From: JAGNRR01 sp964409905
GTDB taxonomy: Bacteria; Bacteroidota; Bacteroidia; Chitinophagales; Chitinophagaceae
Assembly: GCA_964409905.1 (NCBI GenBank)
Contig: CAYPET010000002.1
Span: forward strand, 184,509-248,508
Reading direction: 5' to 3'
Length of the DNA: 64,000 nucleotides
Every line of letters starts with the position of its first letter. The stretch's first letter is position 1. The position numbers were made by a program, and so were the translations under genes. Positions 42,653-51,396 of this stretch are shown here, piece after piece. The notes under the pieces were generated by a model. The model was not told where the DNA came from and ran no database searches. It saw only the letters and a list, made by a program, of their open reading frames with translations.

Positions 42653-44026
42653 TTACAATGCCTTGATATCCTCTATGATTTTTTCAGCTAACTGATTCGC
42701 ACGTGCTTCAGAAACACTTTCTGCATAGATTCGAATAATGGGCTCGGTATTGGATTTTCTCAAATGCACCCACTCTTCGGCAAAGTCTATTTTTACACCA
42801 TCAATGGTGTTTACATTTTCGTTGGCATATTTAGTAGCTATTTGCTTTAATATTTCATCAACATTAATCTCGGCAGTTAACTCTATTTTGTTTTTGGATA
42901 TAAAATAGCTTGGATATGTTGCACGTAATTCGGATAATTGACCATCAAACTTAGCAAGATGAGAAAGGAAAAGCGCAATGCCGATCAGCGCGTCGCGTCC
43001 GTAATGTAAATCAGGTACAATGATACCGCCATTTCCTTCCCCACCAATAACAGCTTGATGTTCTTTCATCATTTTTACTACATTCACTTCGCCAACAGCC
43101 GAAGCAAAATATTGGCCGCCATGTTTTTCCGTCACGTCGCGCAAAGCCCGGGTAGACGATAAATTGGAAACTGTATTGCCGGCTTTGTGAGCCAGTATAT
43201 AATCTGCCACAGCCACTAAGGTGTATTCTTCTCCAAACATTTTACCGTCCTCACATACAAAGGCTAATCGGTCAACGTCAGGATCTACCACGATGCCTAA
43301 ATCGGCTTTTTCTTGTAAAATTACCCTACTCATTTCGGTGAGGTGTTCGGGCAGTGGTTCTGGGTTGTGGGCAAAGTTGCCATGCATTTCTTCGTTGAGC
43401 ACGATAATGTTTTTTACACCCAGCTGTTGCAACAATGCTGGCAAATACTCAGCCCCGCTGCTATTGATACCGTCAACTACAATGTTGAAGTCTCGCTGTA
43501 AAATGGCCTCCTTGTCTACTAAGGGATGAGCAAGGATATCGTCAAAGTGGCGTTGCTTGAAAGTTGTGTTTTCTGTTATAGAACCAAGTGCATCAATGTT
43601 GCTAAATTCAACATCATTGGCATTGCCTTTGTCCAGCACCTGCTGACCCACTTCAGCCGATATAAACTCGCCGGTTTCATTAAGCAGTTTTAGAGCATTC
43701 CATTCCTTAGGGTTGTGGCTTGCAGTCAGTATGATGCCGCCACCGGCTTGCGCATATTTTACGGCCATTTCAACCGTTGGGGTGGTGCTTAACCCTAATG
43801 ATATTACTTCGATGCCCATTGCTTGCAATGTGGCCACTACCAATTTTTCTACCATGGGTCCGCTGATGCGGCCATCACGACCTATGACAATGGTATTGAA
43901 TCCTTTTTCTTTTACAATTTCGGCATATGCCGCCGTGTATTTCACAATATCCACGGGGGTTAGTCCGGTATCTGGTTGGCCACCTATAGTACCACGAATG
44001 CCGGAGATAGATTTAATTAAACTCAT
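42653..44026 (-). CDS. Phosphoglucosamine/phosphomannomutase family enzyme, GlmM-like
   Basis: A phosphohexomutase that moves phosphate between C1 and C6 of a sugar through a phosphoserine. From ATG 44026 (MSLIKSISGIRGTIGG) the 457-residue protein has all four domains. The active serine is Ser103 in ILTASHNPKEWNALK, the metal loop is VDPDVDRLAFV, and GEGNGGI and RKSNTEPIIRIYAES supply sugar and phosphate binding. Bacteroidota versions are usually called GlmM (glucosamine 6- to 1-phosphate, cell-wall precursor), but phosphomannomutase is possible. An ATG at 44119 adds 31 unlikely residues and touches the upstream gene; the -7 box supports 44026. Confidence 0.88.
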   Translation of the reverse strand: MSLIKSISGIRGTIGGQPDTGLTPVDIVKYTAAYAEIVKEKGFNTIVIGRDGRISGPMVEKLVVATLQAMGIEVISLGLSTTPTVEMAVKYAQAGGGIILTASHNPKEWNALKLLNETGEFISAEVGQQVLDKGNANDVEFSNIDALGSITENTTFKQRHFDDILAHPLVDKEAILQRDFNIVVDGINSSGAEYLPALLQQLGVKNIIVLNEEMHGNFAHNPEPLPEHLTEMSRVILQEKADLGIVVDPDVDRLAFVCEDGKMFGEEYTLVAVADYILAHKAGNTVSNLSSTRALRDVTEKHGGQYFASAVGEVNVVKMMKEHQAVIGGEGNGGIIVPDLHYGRDALIGIALFLSHLAKFDGQLSELRATYPSYFISKNKIELTAEINVDEILKQIATKYANENVNTIDGVKIDFAEEWVHLRKSNTEPIIRIYAESVSEARANQLAEKIIEDIKAL

Positions 44027-44043
44027 ATTCGTTCTTGAATTAT

Positions 44044-44051
44044 CAAATATA
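44044..44051 (-). promoter_or_regulatory. Putative -7 box of the glmM-like gene
   Basis: TATATTTG on the minus strand is an exact TAnnTTTG match 17 bases from ATG 44026. A TTG lies 14 bases further up, somewhat close. Confidence 0.45.
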
Positions 44052-44118
44052 AAATTTCCTTCGGCCAAATGGTCACTGGTAATGTGAATTATCCAACAAT
44101 CCAGTTCATTTTTTTGCA

Positions 44119-44712
44119 CTAACCTTTTCTAAGCCAACCGGTAATACTCATCCGACTGTTTTTGGCTGGGAGTACTTCATGCTCCAGTTCGTTGCTTTTA
44201 AAAAAAACAGTTTTACCCATCGTTGGGGCAATTTTTTCTTCGCCATTATTTTTATAAACGACTAATTCGCCGCCATCATCTTCTTGCCAGTTATCATTCA
44301 GGTAGGTAATGAGTGTAAACTGTCGTTTTTGATTATCCTTGAACTGGTCTTTGTGTTTTTTATAGTAACCTCCCGGCTCATAAAGGGCATAATGAAATTC
44401 ATAATCAGTAATACCCGTGTAGCATGTTTGGTTCAGGTATTGTACGAAGGCATCAATGCGCTCAAAAAATGCTAGTTCAAATGGGCCGTTAATTTTATTG
44501 TCTAACCAGAAAATTTTATCCTTTCGAATTTCAGGCTTAAAAGCTAATCGGGCTGCACTACCTACACCTGCCTGGTGCAATTCGTCGTCGACGTCCAGTT
44601 GAATTAGGTTTTTCCGTAAGGCCTGGCCAAGTTGTGGTGATATAAAGTCACTGGTAAAGCCCAACTGATGATCTATGTATTCAGTGATTATTTTTTCGAA
44701 TACGGCATCCAT
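44119..44712 (-). CDS. 2-oxoglutarate/Fe(II)-dependent oxygenase, prolyl 4-hydroxylase-like
   Basis: A mononuclear iron oxygenase with the double-stranded beta-helix fold. The iron-binding facial triad is His120-x-Asp122 (YYKKHKDQF) plus His178 (ELEHEVLPA). Arg187 in SRMSITGW is placed to bind 2-oxoglutarate. GGELVVY is the connecting strand motif. The 197-residue length and layout match PHD/EGLN-like and YbiX-like bacterial hydroxylases. It may modify a protein, possibly a ribosomal or translation factor, but the substrate is unknown. It precedes the mutase gene in the same direction. Confidence 0.85.
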   Translation of the reverse strand: MDAVFEKIITEYIDHQLGFTSDFISPQLGQALRKNLIQLDVDDELHQAGVGSAARLAFKPEIRKDKIFWLDNKINGPFELAFFERIDAFVQYLNQTCYTGITDYEFHYALYEPGGYYKKHKDQFKDNQKRQFTLITYLNDNWQEDDGGELVVYKNNGEEKIAPTMGKTVFFKSNELEHEVLPAKNSRMSITGWLRKG

Positions 44713-44862
44713 ATTGTTATTGGTGTTGAGAAATTGCTAGCGAATATAGGGTATTTCCTTATGCTGCGATGTTGAAAATAATTGGTTCAGGCCCTAGGGT
44801 TTTCTGAATATTTTGCCGTCGGAATAGAAATGAAGTGATGCAAAAGCCTGACCTTTGTGGCC

Positions 44863-45597
44863 ATGAGTCATTGGTTTGCTACTTGGTTTGATACGGAATA
44901 CTATCATTTACTATACAACCACAGGAATGAGACTGAGGCCAATCGGTTTATCACGAATATTTTAAATTATCTGGCCTTGCCACATGGGAGTAGGATATTG
45001 GATATAGCTTGTGGAAAAGGTCGTCATGCTAAGGCCATTGCAGATCGTGGTTATCAAGTGACGGGTATTGATTTAAGTACCAACAGTATTCAAGAGGCTA
45101 GTCAGTTGAGCAAAGATGACTTGCATTTTTTTGTACATGACATGCGTGAGCCTTTTGCCGAAAACCAATTCGATGCGGGGTTTAATTTTTTTACCAGCTT
45201 TGGTTATTTTGAAACTGAGGCTGAGCACCTGCAGGCTGCTGAGGCTTTTGTAAAAAATCTGAAACCCGGAGGGCTATTGTTGATTGATTTTGTAAATAAA
45301 CAACATGCTTTGAACAATATTCAACAGCACCCGAGTGAGATACAACAGCGTGGTGACATAGTCTATGATATTGAACGAGTCTTTGAAAATAACCGTTACG
45401 TAAAGCGAATAAGCGTTTGCGATACAGATAAGTGTGCCCTGTTTCAAGAGTCATTGAAAGCATTAACCAAAGCGGATTTTATACGTTATTTTGAACCATT
45501 AGGCGTGAATCTTGAAAAGACCTTTGGGGACTATCAACTGAATGCTTACAGCGAAATTGAATCTCCAAGGTTAATATTACTATTTAGAAAAAAATGA
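44863..45597 (+). CDS. Class I SAM-dependent methyltransferase
   Basis: A Rossmann-fold methyltransferase. From ATG 44863 (MSHWFATWFDTEYYHLLY) the SAM-binding motif I is ILDIACGKGRHAKAIADRG, motif post I is VTGIDLSTNSIQEA, and FFVHDMREPF follows. LKPGGLLLIDFVN closes the core. A GTG at 44857 would add two residues. The acceptor is unknown; small-molecule targets are common in this group. It overlaps the PAP2 gene by 4 bases, so the two are translated together and may act on a shared lipid-related substrate. Confidence 0.85.
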   Translation: MSHWFATWFDTEYYHLLYNHRNETEANRFITNILNYLALPHGSRILDIACGKGRHAKAIADRGYQVTGIDLSTNSIQEASQLSKDDLHFFVHDMREPFAENQFDAGFNFFTSFGYFETEAEHLQAAEAFVKNLKPGGLLLIDFVNKQHALNNIQQHPSEIQQRGDIVYDIERVFENNRYVKRISVCDTDKCALFQESLKALTKADFIRYFEPLGVNLEKTFGDYQLNAYSEIESPRLILLFRKK

Positions 45598-46190
45598 ATT
45601 GGTGGGATTATATAATTCATTGGGATCAAATGGCCTTTTTGCAAATTCATGTAGGCTGGCAGAATGATTTCTTTGATACCGTTATGCCTGTATTACGGAA
45701 TAAGTATACCTGGGTACCCTTGTATGCTCTTTTACTATTCTTTGCTGTAAAGCACTACGGAAAAATTGCTTTGTATTGGGTATTGGCATATATCCTACTA
45801 TTTGCCTTGACTGATTTTACCGCAGCAAGTTTGCTTAAACCTTTAATTGGCAGAATAAGACCTTGCAATCATGAACTTATCCAACCTTTTATTCGTCAGT
45901 TGGTTGTATGTGGTAGTGGGTTTAGTTTTCCGTCAGCCCATGCCAGCAATCACGTTGGCATGAGTGTATTTATAATTTTTACCTTGGCAAGGTATTACAA
46001 GTGGATGGTGTTACCGTCAGCGCTATGGGCGTTGCTGGTTGTAATAGCACAGGTGTATGTAGGCGTGCATTACCCGTTGGATATACTAGGTGGCATGGTC
46101 ATCGGTACGACATATGGTTTACTGATGAGTATGGGTTTCAACAAATTTTTTCCAGACCGAATAACTAAAATAAGGTTGCAAGAACATTAA
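45594..46190 (+). CDS. PAP2-family membrane phosphatase with atypical motif III
   Basis: A 198-residue integral membrane protein with about five or six helices. It has PAP2 motif I KPLIGRIRP and motif II PSAHASNH. Motif III reads AQVYVGVHYPLD: the His and Asp remain but the usual SR pair is AQ, so the conserved arginine is absent. Family members remove phosphate from phosphatidate, undecaprenyl diphosphate or similar lipids. The missing arginine makes activity uncertain. The gene overlaps the methyltransferase by 4 bases. Confidence 0.85.
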   Translation: MNWWDYIIHWDQMAFLQIHVGWQNDFFDTVMPVLRNKYTWVPLYALLLFFAVKHYGKIALYWVLAYILLFALTDFTAASLLKPLIGRIRPCNHELIQPFIRQLVVCGSGFSFPSAHASNHVGMSVFIIFTLARYYKWMVLPSALWALLVVIAQVYVGVHYPLDILGGMVIGTTYGLLMSMGFNKFFPDRITKIRLQEH

Positions 46191-46203
46191 GTAACTACCT
46201 TTG
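46176..46203 (+). promoter_or_regulatory. Bacteroidota-type promoter of the ZIP gene
   Basis: TTG at 46176-46178, 17 bases, then TACCTTTG at 46196-46203 (exact). The ATG at 46218 is 14 bases downstream. Confidence 0.65.
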
Positions 46204-46217
46204 TAGCCCTCGGTCGT

Positions 46218-46952
46218 ATGCACTTATATTTTGTTTTACTTTTCTTAATAACGTTTGCAGCGGGTGTAATGCCTGTGTTTTTTAAAGTAGTCACTGAAAA
46301 GCACCTGCAGTTACTCTTAGCTTTTTCAGGAGCTTTTTTGCTTGGAATAAGTATGTTGCATTTATTGCCCGAAACTTTTGCTGAAATTGGTAACCGTGCC
46401 GGGGGCTTTATTTTTGCCGGTTTTTTCTTTCAGTTCATTATTCAGCGCTTTACTCATGGTGCAGAACATGGGCATATTCATCACCATGGAGATCATGGTC
46501 ATGCGCCTCCTTTATGGCCAATACTTATTGGCCTGAGTATACATGCATTTCTGGAAGGCTTGCCCTTGGGTTTTGAGTATCATCATGCACATACTACATC
46601 CAGTGTTTTTTTTGGAGTTGTGGCTCATAAAATCCCCGAGGCTTTTACACTGGGTAGTTTGTTAGTCATTAGCAGAAAGCATTATAAGTGGATTTGGATT
46701 ATTCTATTCGCAGCTATTTCGCCTCTTGCTGCCTTGTTGGCAAATTATTTTGGGCATACTCAGCACTATGTATTTGTAGAGGACGCAGTAGCTTACCTTA
46801 TTCCGGTTGTAATAGGGGCATTTATTCATATTTCCACTACGATACTATATGAAAGTGGCACACGGCAACATGAGATGAGTAGAAAGAAAATTGTCGCAAT
46901 ATTATTGGGTGTATTACTCTCGAGTTTGACATTGCTTTTCCATGAGCATTGA
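46218..46952 (+). CDS. ZIP-family divalent metal transporter
   Basis: A zinc/iron permease of 244 residues with eight predicted helices. A histidine-rich cytoplasmic loop lies near residues 78-93 (HGAEHGHIHHHGDHGH). The metal site is made by HAFLEGLPLGFE in helix IV and HKIPEAF in helix V, standard for ZIP proteins. It imports Zn2+ or a related divalent metal into the cytoplasm. It is preceded by a strong promoter match and followed by fumC, without evident functional coupling. Confidence 0.9.
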   Translation: MHLYFVLLFLITFAAGVMPVFFKVVTEKHLQLLLAFSGAFLLGISMLHLLPETFAEIGNRAGGFIFAGFFFQFIIQRFTHGAEHGHIHHHGDHGHAPPLWPILIGLSIHAFLEGLPLGFEYHHAHTTSSVFFGVVAHKIPEAFTLGSLLVISRKHYKWIWIILFAAISPLAALLANYFGHTQHYVFVEDAVAYLIPVVIGAFIHISTTILYESGTRQHEMSRKKIVAILLGVLLSSLTLLFHEH

Positions 46953-46990
46953 TTTTGTCGGTGTACCTTCGCCAAAATTTTTTTGAAATA

Positions 46991-48388
46991 ATGGATTACA
47001 GAATTGAAAAAGACACCATGGGAGAAGTGCAAGTGCCTGTTAACGCTTTATATGGCGCACAAACCCAACGATCAATTGATAATTTTAAAATCGCTACCGA
47101 TACCAACAAAATGCCGATAGAAATAATTAGGGCGTTTGCCTATTTAAAAAAAGCAGCAGCACTTACCAATCGTGATGCTGGTATTTTGTCGCAGGAGAAA
47201 TGTGATGCCATTGGCAAGGTATGTGATGAAATACTGGCCGGAGAATTGGATGACCAATTTCCGTTGGTTGTGTGGCAAACAGGCAGCGGTACGCAAAGCA
47301 ATATGAATTGTAATGAAGTGATTGCCTACAAAGCACATGTAAACAATGGTGGGCAGCTTACAGACAAGGAAAAATTTATACATCCAAACGATGACGTCAA
47401 TAAAAGCCAATCCAGCAATGATACCTTTCCTACAGCCATGCACATTGCAGCCTACAAAATGTTGCTGGAAGTGACAATACCGGGTATTGAAAAATTACGT
47501 GACACATTGCAGGCAAAATCAACTGAATTTATGCAGGTTGTTAAAATAGGCCGTACCCATTTTATGGATGCTACACCTATTACGGTTGGGCAGGAGTTTA
47601 GCGGCTATGTTTCACAGTTAAACCATGGTCTTAAGGCAATTCATAACTCGTTAGATCATTTATCCGAGCTGGCCTTAGGCGGCACAGCTGTTGGCACCGG
47701 AATAAATACGCCCAAAAATTATTCAGAAAATGTGGCCAATCATATTGCTGACCTAACAGGTTTACCATTTCGCACCGCCGAGAACAAATTTGAGGCCTTG
47801 GCTGCACACGACGCCATTGTAGAGGCCCATGGTGCACTCAAAACAGTAGCTGTTTCATTAATGAAAATTGCCAATGACATACGCATGTTATCTTCTGGTC
47901 CGCGAAGTGGGATTGGCGAAATTTTTATACCCGATAACGAGCCCGGCTCGTCTATTATGCCAGGCAAGGTAAACCCTACACAATGCGAAGCGTTGACTAT
48001 GATAGCCGCACAAGTAATGGGGAATGATGTTGCGATAAGTATTGGCGGTAGTAATGGTCATTTTGAACTGAATGTCTTTAAACCAGTGATGATTTATAAC
48101 TTCTTGCATTCCGCCCGTTTGATAGGCGAAGGTTGTGTAAGTTTTAATGATAAATGTGCTGTAGGACTGGCACCAATAGAAGCTAATATTAAAAAACACC
48201 TCGATAATTCATTGATGCTGGTGACGGCTCTAAATCCAAAAATTGGATATTATAAAGCTGCCGAAATTGCTCAGAAAGCGCACAAAGAAGGTACAACCCT
48301 TAAGGAAATGGCCATTCAGTTGGGTTATTTAACATCAGACGAATTTGACGAATGGGTAGACCCAAGAAAAATGGTTGGCGAACTGTAA
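46991..48388 (+). CDS. fumC: Fumarate hydratase class II
   Basis: Hydrates fumarate to malate in the TCA cycle without an Fe-S cluster. The 465-residue product from ATG 46991 (MDYRIEKDTMGEVQVP) has the superfamily signature GSSIMPGKVNP near residue 318. IGRTHFMDATPITVGQEFSGY and QTGSGTQSNMNCNEV are also present. An in-frame ATG at 46949 would add 14 residues and overlaps the ZIP gene; it is rejected. Homotetramer expected. Confidence 0.96.
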   Translation: MDYRIEKDTMGEVQVPVNALYGAQTQRSIDNFKIATDTNKMPIEIIRAFAYLKKAAALTNRDAGILSQEKCDAIGKVCDEILAGELDDQFPLVVWQTGSGTQSNMNCNEVIAYKAHVNNGGQLTDKEKFIHPNDDVNKSQSSNDTFPTAMHIAAYKMLLEVTIPGIEKLRDTLQAKSTEFMQVVKIGRTHFMDATPITVGQEFSGYVSQLNHGLKAIHNSLDHLSELALGGTAVGTGINTPKNYSENVANHIADLTGLPFRTAENKFEALAAHDAIVEAHGALKTVAVSLMKIANDIRMLSSGPRSGIGEIFIPDNEPGSSIMPGKVNPTQCEALTMIAAQVMGNDVAISIGGSNGHFELNVFKPVMIYNFLHSARLIGEGCVSFNDKCAVGLAPIEANIKKHLDNSLMLVTALNPKIGYYKAAEIAQKAHKEGTTLKEMAIQLGYLTSDEFDEWVDPRKMVGEL

Positions 48389-48448
48389 TTTTCACACCAT
48401 ATTCGTTAAACGCTATTCGTACACCCAATTAGTATCAACAAGTATACC

Positions 48449-48456
48449 TATATTTG
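48449..48456 (+). promoter_or_regulatory. Putative -7 box of the small exported protein gene
   Basis: TATATTTG is an exact TAnnTTTG match 17 bases before ATG 48474. It supports that start over the ATG inside fumC. Confidence 0.4.
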
Positions 48457-48473
48457 ATAGAAATATTTATGCT

Positions 48474-48908
48474 ATGAAAAAAGTACTGCTCTTTGTTTTT
48501 TTAAGTGCCATAAGTTCTGGTGCTTTTGCTATCCAATATCAATTGAATGGTAAAATGAATGAACCAAAGCATCTTTTCAAAATTTATAATCTGCATATTG
48601 ATAATGTAGAACCCAAACCTTTTTACGAGTTTACTGCTGATTGTATGGCCTTGAACACAGGCGATAATGTAGTCGCTAAAAGTCTTTCTAATGAATATAT
48701 CAGCGAAACAGGTCAGGTACATGTAATTGCAGACGTCTTTGAAAAGTATAAAAGGAGGGTATTGAAAAATAGTATTGAAAAAATGACCTTTACAGGTCAC
48801 GAGGATACTGATGTCATAGTCAACGTTCAAAAAAATGGACAGGATTACACGATTGATATTTATACAGGCGAAGATGCCAGAAAATTTATAGAAAAAACTA
48901 CTGAGTAA
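48474..48908 (+). CDS. Small exported protein of unknown function
   Basis: I do not recognise a family. From ATG 48474 a signal peptide (residues 1-19, MKKVLLFVFLSAISSGAFA) leads to about 125 mature residues. The sequence alternates beta-like stretches: YNLHIDNVEPKPFYEFTADCMAL, VHVIADVFEKYKRRVL and YTIDIYTGEDARKF. Only one cysteine is present. No lipobox or T9SS tag is seen, so it is probably periplasmic. An ATG at 48375, inside fumC, would prepend 33 residues and is unlikely. It ends at a strong terminator. Confidence 0.65.
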   Translation: MKKVLLFVFLSAISSGAFAIQYQLNGKMNEPKHLFKIYNLHIDNVEPKPFYEFTADCMALNTGDNVVAKSLSNEYISETGQVHVIADVFEKYKRRVLKNSIEKMTFTGHEDTDVIVNVQKNGQDYTIDIYTGEDARKFIEKTTE

Positions 48909-48929
48909 TCATTTCAGAATAGCCTAATA

Positions 48930-48958
48930 AAAAAAAGCACCTCTCAGGTGCTTTTTTT
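48930..48958. terminator. Bidirectional terminator
   Basis: AAAAAAAGCACCT (48930-48942), loop CTC, AGGTGCTTTTTTT (48946-48958). It serves the convergent small exported protein and enoyl-CoA hydratase genes. Confidence 0.88.
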
Positions 48959-49718
48959 ATTTACTCTTGAATTTATTAATTGCATTCCTTGTGAATTCGC
49001 TTAATACTAAGCGGCCACTAGTTTCTGCACGCTCATAGAGCAGCTCATCCCAGTGCTGGGTGCCTTGCCAAAATATATTTTTTAACATTGTTAGTGCTTC
49101 GGGATTTGATATTGCCAATGTTTGTGACAACTGTTGAATCGCATTATCCATCTCTTCAACGCTATCATATAGGCTGGCGTACATGCCTTTTTCCTTTGCC
49201 CATTGTGCGTCATACCAGTTGCTGGCGTCAAGAGCTAATTGCGAAAATGCCGAAGTGCCAATTTTACGCTCCACAGCAGGCCCAACCACAAATGGCCCTA
49301 TACCAATTGCCAATTCTGATAGTTTTACAGAAGCAAATTTTGTGGCAAATGTATAATCACACGAACAGGCCAGTCCAACACCACCGCCAACTGCCTTGCC
49401 TTGCACCCGGCCAATGATGATTTTGCCACACATACGCATCGCGTTTATCACTTTGGCAAAGCCGGAAAAAAAGGTTTTCCCCGTGTCTTCATCATGAATG
49501 GCAATCAGCTCATCAAAACTCGCACCTGCGCAAAAAGCACGATCACCGTCACTTCGTAAAACAATTACGTGAACATTTTCGTTAGCGCCTGCCTTTAGTA
49601 TGGTTTCGGCCAGCTGGTTCAATATGCTGCCCGGTAGGGAGTTGCTGGCTGGATGCCCAAAGGTGATGGTAGCTATATTATTCTCTATGGTACTTGTTAC
49701 GAATCCATTGTCATTCAT
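48957..49718 (-). CDS. Enoyl-CoA hydratase/isomerase family protein
   Basis: A crotonase-fold enzyme acting on acyl-CoA thioesters. The oxyanion-hole segments are SDGDRAFCAGASFDELIAI (residues 54-72) and GKAVGGGVGLACSCDYTFAT. The catalytic glutamate positions of classic hydratase (Glu144/Glu164) are not clearly matched: the relevant segment reads LSELAIGIGPFVVGPAVERKIG. The reaction may therefore be isomerisation or another crotonase activity. At 253 residues it is full length. No beta-oxidation neighbours are adjacent. Confidence 0.85.
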   Translation of the reverse strand: MNDNGFVTSTIENNIATITFGHPASNSLPGSILNQLAETILKAGANENVHVIVLRSDGDRAFCAGASFDELIAIHDEDTGKTFFSGFAKVINAMRMCGKIIIGRVQGKAVGGGVGLACSCDYTFATKFASVKLSELAIGIGPFVVGPAVERKIGTSAFSQLALDASNWYDAQWAKEKGMYASLYDSVEEMDNAIQQLSQTLAISNPEALTMLKNIFWQGTQHWDELLYERAETSGRLVLSEFTRNAINKFKSK

Positions 49719-49723
49719 GCGGG

Positions 49724-49731
49724 CAAATATA
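49724..49731 (-). promoter_or_regulatory. Putative -7 box of the enoyl-CoA hydratase gene
   Basis: TATATTTG on the minus strand is an exact TAnnTTTG match ending 5 bases before ATG 49718. Confidence 0.45.
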
Positions 49732-49777
49732 AAGTGTAATCTGATTTGTAATGGTAGTAGTCATGGCTTATTGAATT

Positions 49778-50541
49778 TTAGGTAGCCCAGCCTTTGAAGT
49801 CACCATCTAACCAAAAATTTAGAATAAGAAAGAATAGAAATAAAAGGAAAAAAGCAACCATTGCATATAAAAATAGGATGCGCCAGCATCGCCCTAAAAT
49901 GGAGTAATAGGTTTTCAAATACCGGTAAAAAACATATGCCGGAAAGCAAAGCATAAAATGGTTAAGCCGTCAGACAGGGTGCGCAGAAAGATCGGGAAAT
50001 TGTCTAAGGATTGGTATTTCAGCAAGCTCAATACATAAATGACATTGTCAAACACTGCCAATAAACTACCTCCTACAATTGAAACCAAAGCCACGACACC
50101 AAACTCTATGATAGTATGTTTTGGCCGCCAAAAGATAACCTTTGCGGCTAAGGCAAATACGGGGATGGTAGCAAAAAATAAGGCCTCTGTATGGTTTTCG
50201 AGGAATGTGAAAAAGGCCTCAATCTTTTCAGGATTCTCAACGCTCGTAGGGTTAGATTTTTCTATGATTAAATACAAGGCAATCAGGAGACCCAATATGC
50301 TGGCCAGATTAAAGTATTTCTTGCGTTTGCCATCAATGTATTCTTGGGCTACCAAATGTGGCCTGATAAGCACATCACGCAAGGTGCTAGTAAATAACTG
50401 ATCGACGTATAGACATTTATGTATCAGGTTGTAAGAGAAAAAACGTTTCAGCGTAAGCCGGTGAATATCCGTTTTTTGGCCACAACTATGACAAAAACTT
50501 GCTTTCGCAATCATAGGTGTATGGCAATTCTTACAATGCAT
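49778..50541 (-). pseudogene. DUF3667 zinc-ribbon membrane protein, frameshifted near the C-terminus
   Basis: The frame from ATG 50541 begins with a zinc ribbon (Cys3, Cys6, Cys17, Cys20 in CKNC and CHSCGQ). A LTLKRFF..DQLFTSTLRDVLIRPHLVAQEYIDGKRKKYFNLAS segment, the DUF3667 signature, follows, then several membrane helices. It stops at 49915 just after HMFFTGI. In the next frame, however, the same DNA continues as RYLKTYYSILGRCWRIL and a final hydrophobic helix, with stop TAA at 49778-49780. That is the expected family tail. The break lies in a run of six A (plus strand, 49927-49932); a seventh would restore HMFFYRYLKTYY and a 254-residue protein. This is either a real inactivating or phase-variable frameshift or a sequencing error. 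Function of DUF3667 is unknown. Confidence 0.75.
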
Positions 50542-50545
50542 ATGG

Positions 50546-51301
50546 TTAGCTGGCTTTCATAGATTGGGCTTTCATTTTTTCGGCGGTTTCATGTCCCAGA
50601 TATCGGTCTATAATATGATGACCAAGGTAAATAACAGGTGTCAGTAATATGGCCACTACAAATTTATAAAAATACCCGACTAGCCCAATAGCCAAAATCT
50701 GTGTGGTGCTCATTATACCGCTAAAAGCAATAAACATCACCACAAAACTATCAATGAACTGAGAGATTAATGTAGAACCAGTAGCCCGCAACCAGATCAT
50801 TTTATCTCCCGTCCACGATTTTATTTTATGAAAAATAGTGACATCCAATAATTGGGCGATAAGAAAGGCAACAACAGAGCCGATAATGATGCGATTACCT
50901 TGATTAAATATTGCCGCAAATGCCTTTTGCATATCCGGAACGCCTTTGTTTTGATAAGCAGTGGGCCACCAATTAGCAGGACTTAACTGTATAGCCAAAT
51001 ATGTGACAAGAAAAGCAAATAGTATAAGGCCTACTGTTAAATAGGACAAAAACCGCACTCCTTTTACACCGTAATATTCATTGATAACATCGGTCATCAC
51101 AAAAACAACAGGCCATAAGAGCACACCAGCTGTAAGATTGAAACTTAAGTCTTGTTCGCCCAGCATACTGAAATAGGTTGGAGTCAGACCCAATGTAGCC
51201 TCCAGTGAAAAAATTTTACCGCCAATCATTTCGGCAATCAGCGCATTCGTAATAAAAAAACCACCGAGTATTACAAAAAGTTTTGTTGGCCTGTCAAACA
51301 T
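50546..51301 (-). CDS. Queuosine-precursor transporter (YhhQ/VUT family)
   Basis: A six-helix membrane protein of 251 residues that imports preQ0 or preQ1 for queuosine tRNA modification. Family marks are the first helix with ITNALIAEMIGGKIFSLE, VVFVMTDVINEYYGVKGVRFLSY, and the later IIGSVVAFLIAQLLDVTIFHKIKSWTG and STLISQFIDSFVVMFIAFSG. It lies upstream of the DUF3667 gene with a 4-base gap, so the two are likely cotranscribed. E. coli YhhQ is similar in length and pattern. Confidence 0.9.
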   Translation of the reverse strand: MFDRPTKLFVILGGFFITNALIAEMIGGKIFSLEATLGLTPTYFSMLGEQDLSFNLTAGVLLWPVVFVMTDVINEYYGVKGVRFLSYLTVGLILFAFLVTYLAIQLSPANWWPTAYQNKGVPDMQKAFAAIFNQGNRIIIGSVVAFLIAQLLDVTIFHKIKSWTGDKMIWLRATGSTLISQFIDSFVVMFIAFSGIMSTTQILAIGLVGYFYKFVVAILLTPVIYLGHHIIDRYLGHETAEKMKAQSMKAS

Positions 51302-51396
51302 AAACTCGAAGATAATTGGTAAAAGTTTATGTAGGGTTTAAACGATTTGGGAATCCACTAGTCAAGAAGTACATTCGCAAATTATAATAAAAACAT

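Noticed and set aside
44027..44119. Upstream ATG for the GlmM-like gene
   Set aside because: The extra 31 residues are unlike the family and the -7 box at 44044-44051 lies within them.
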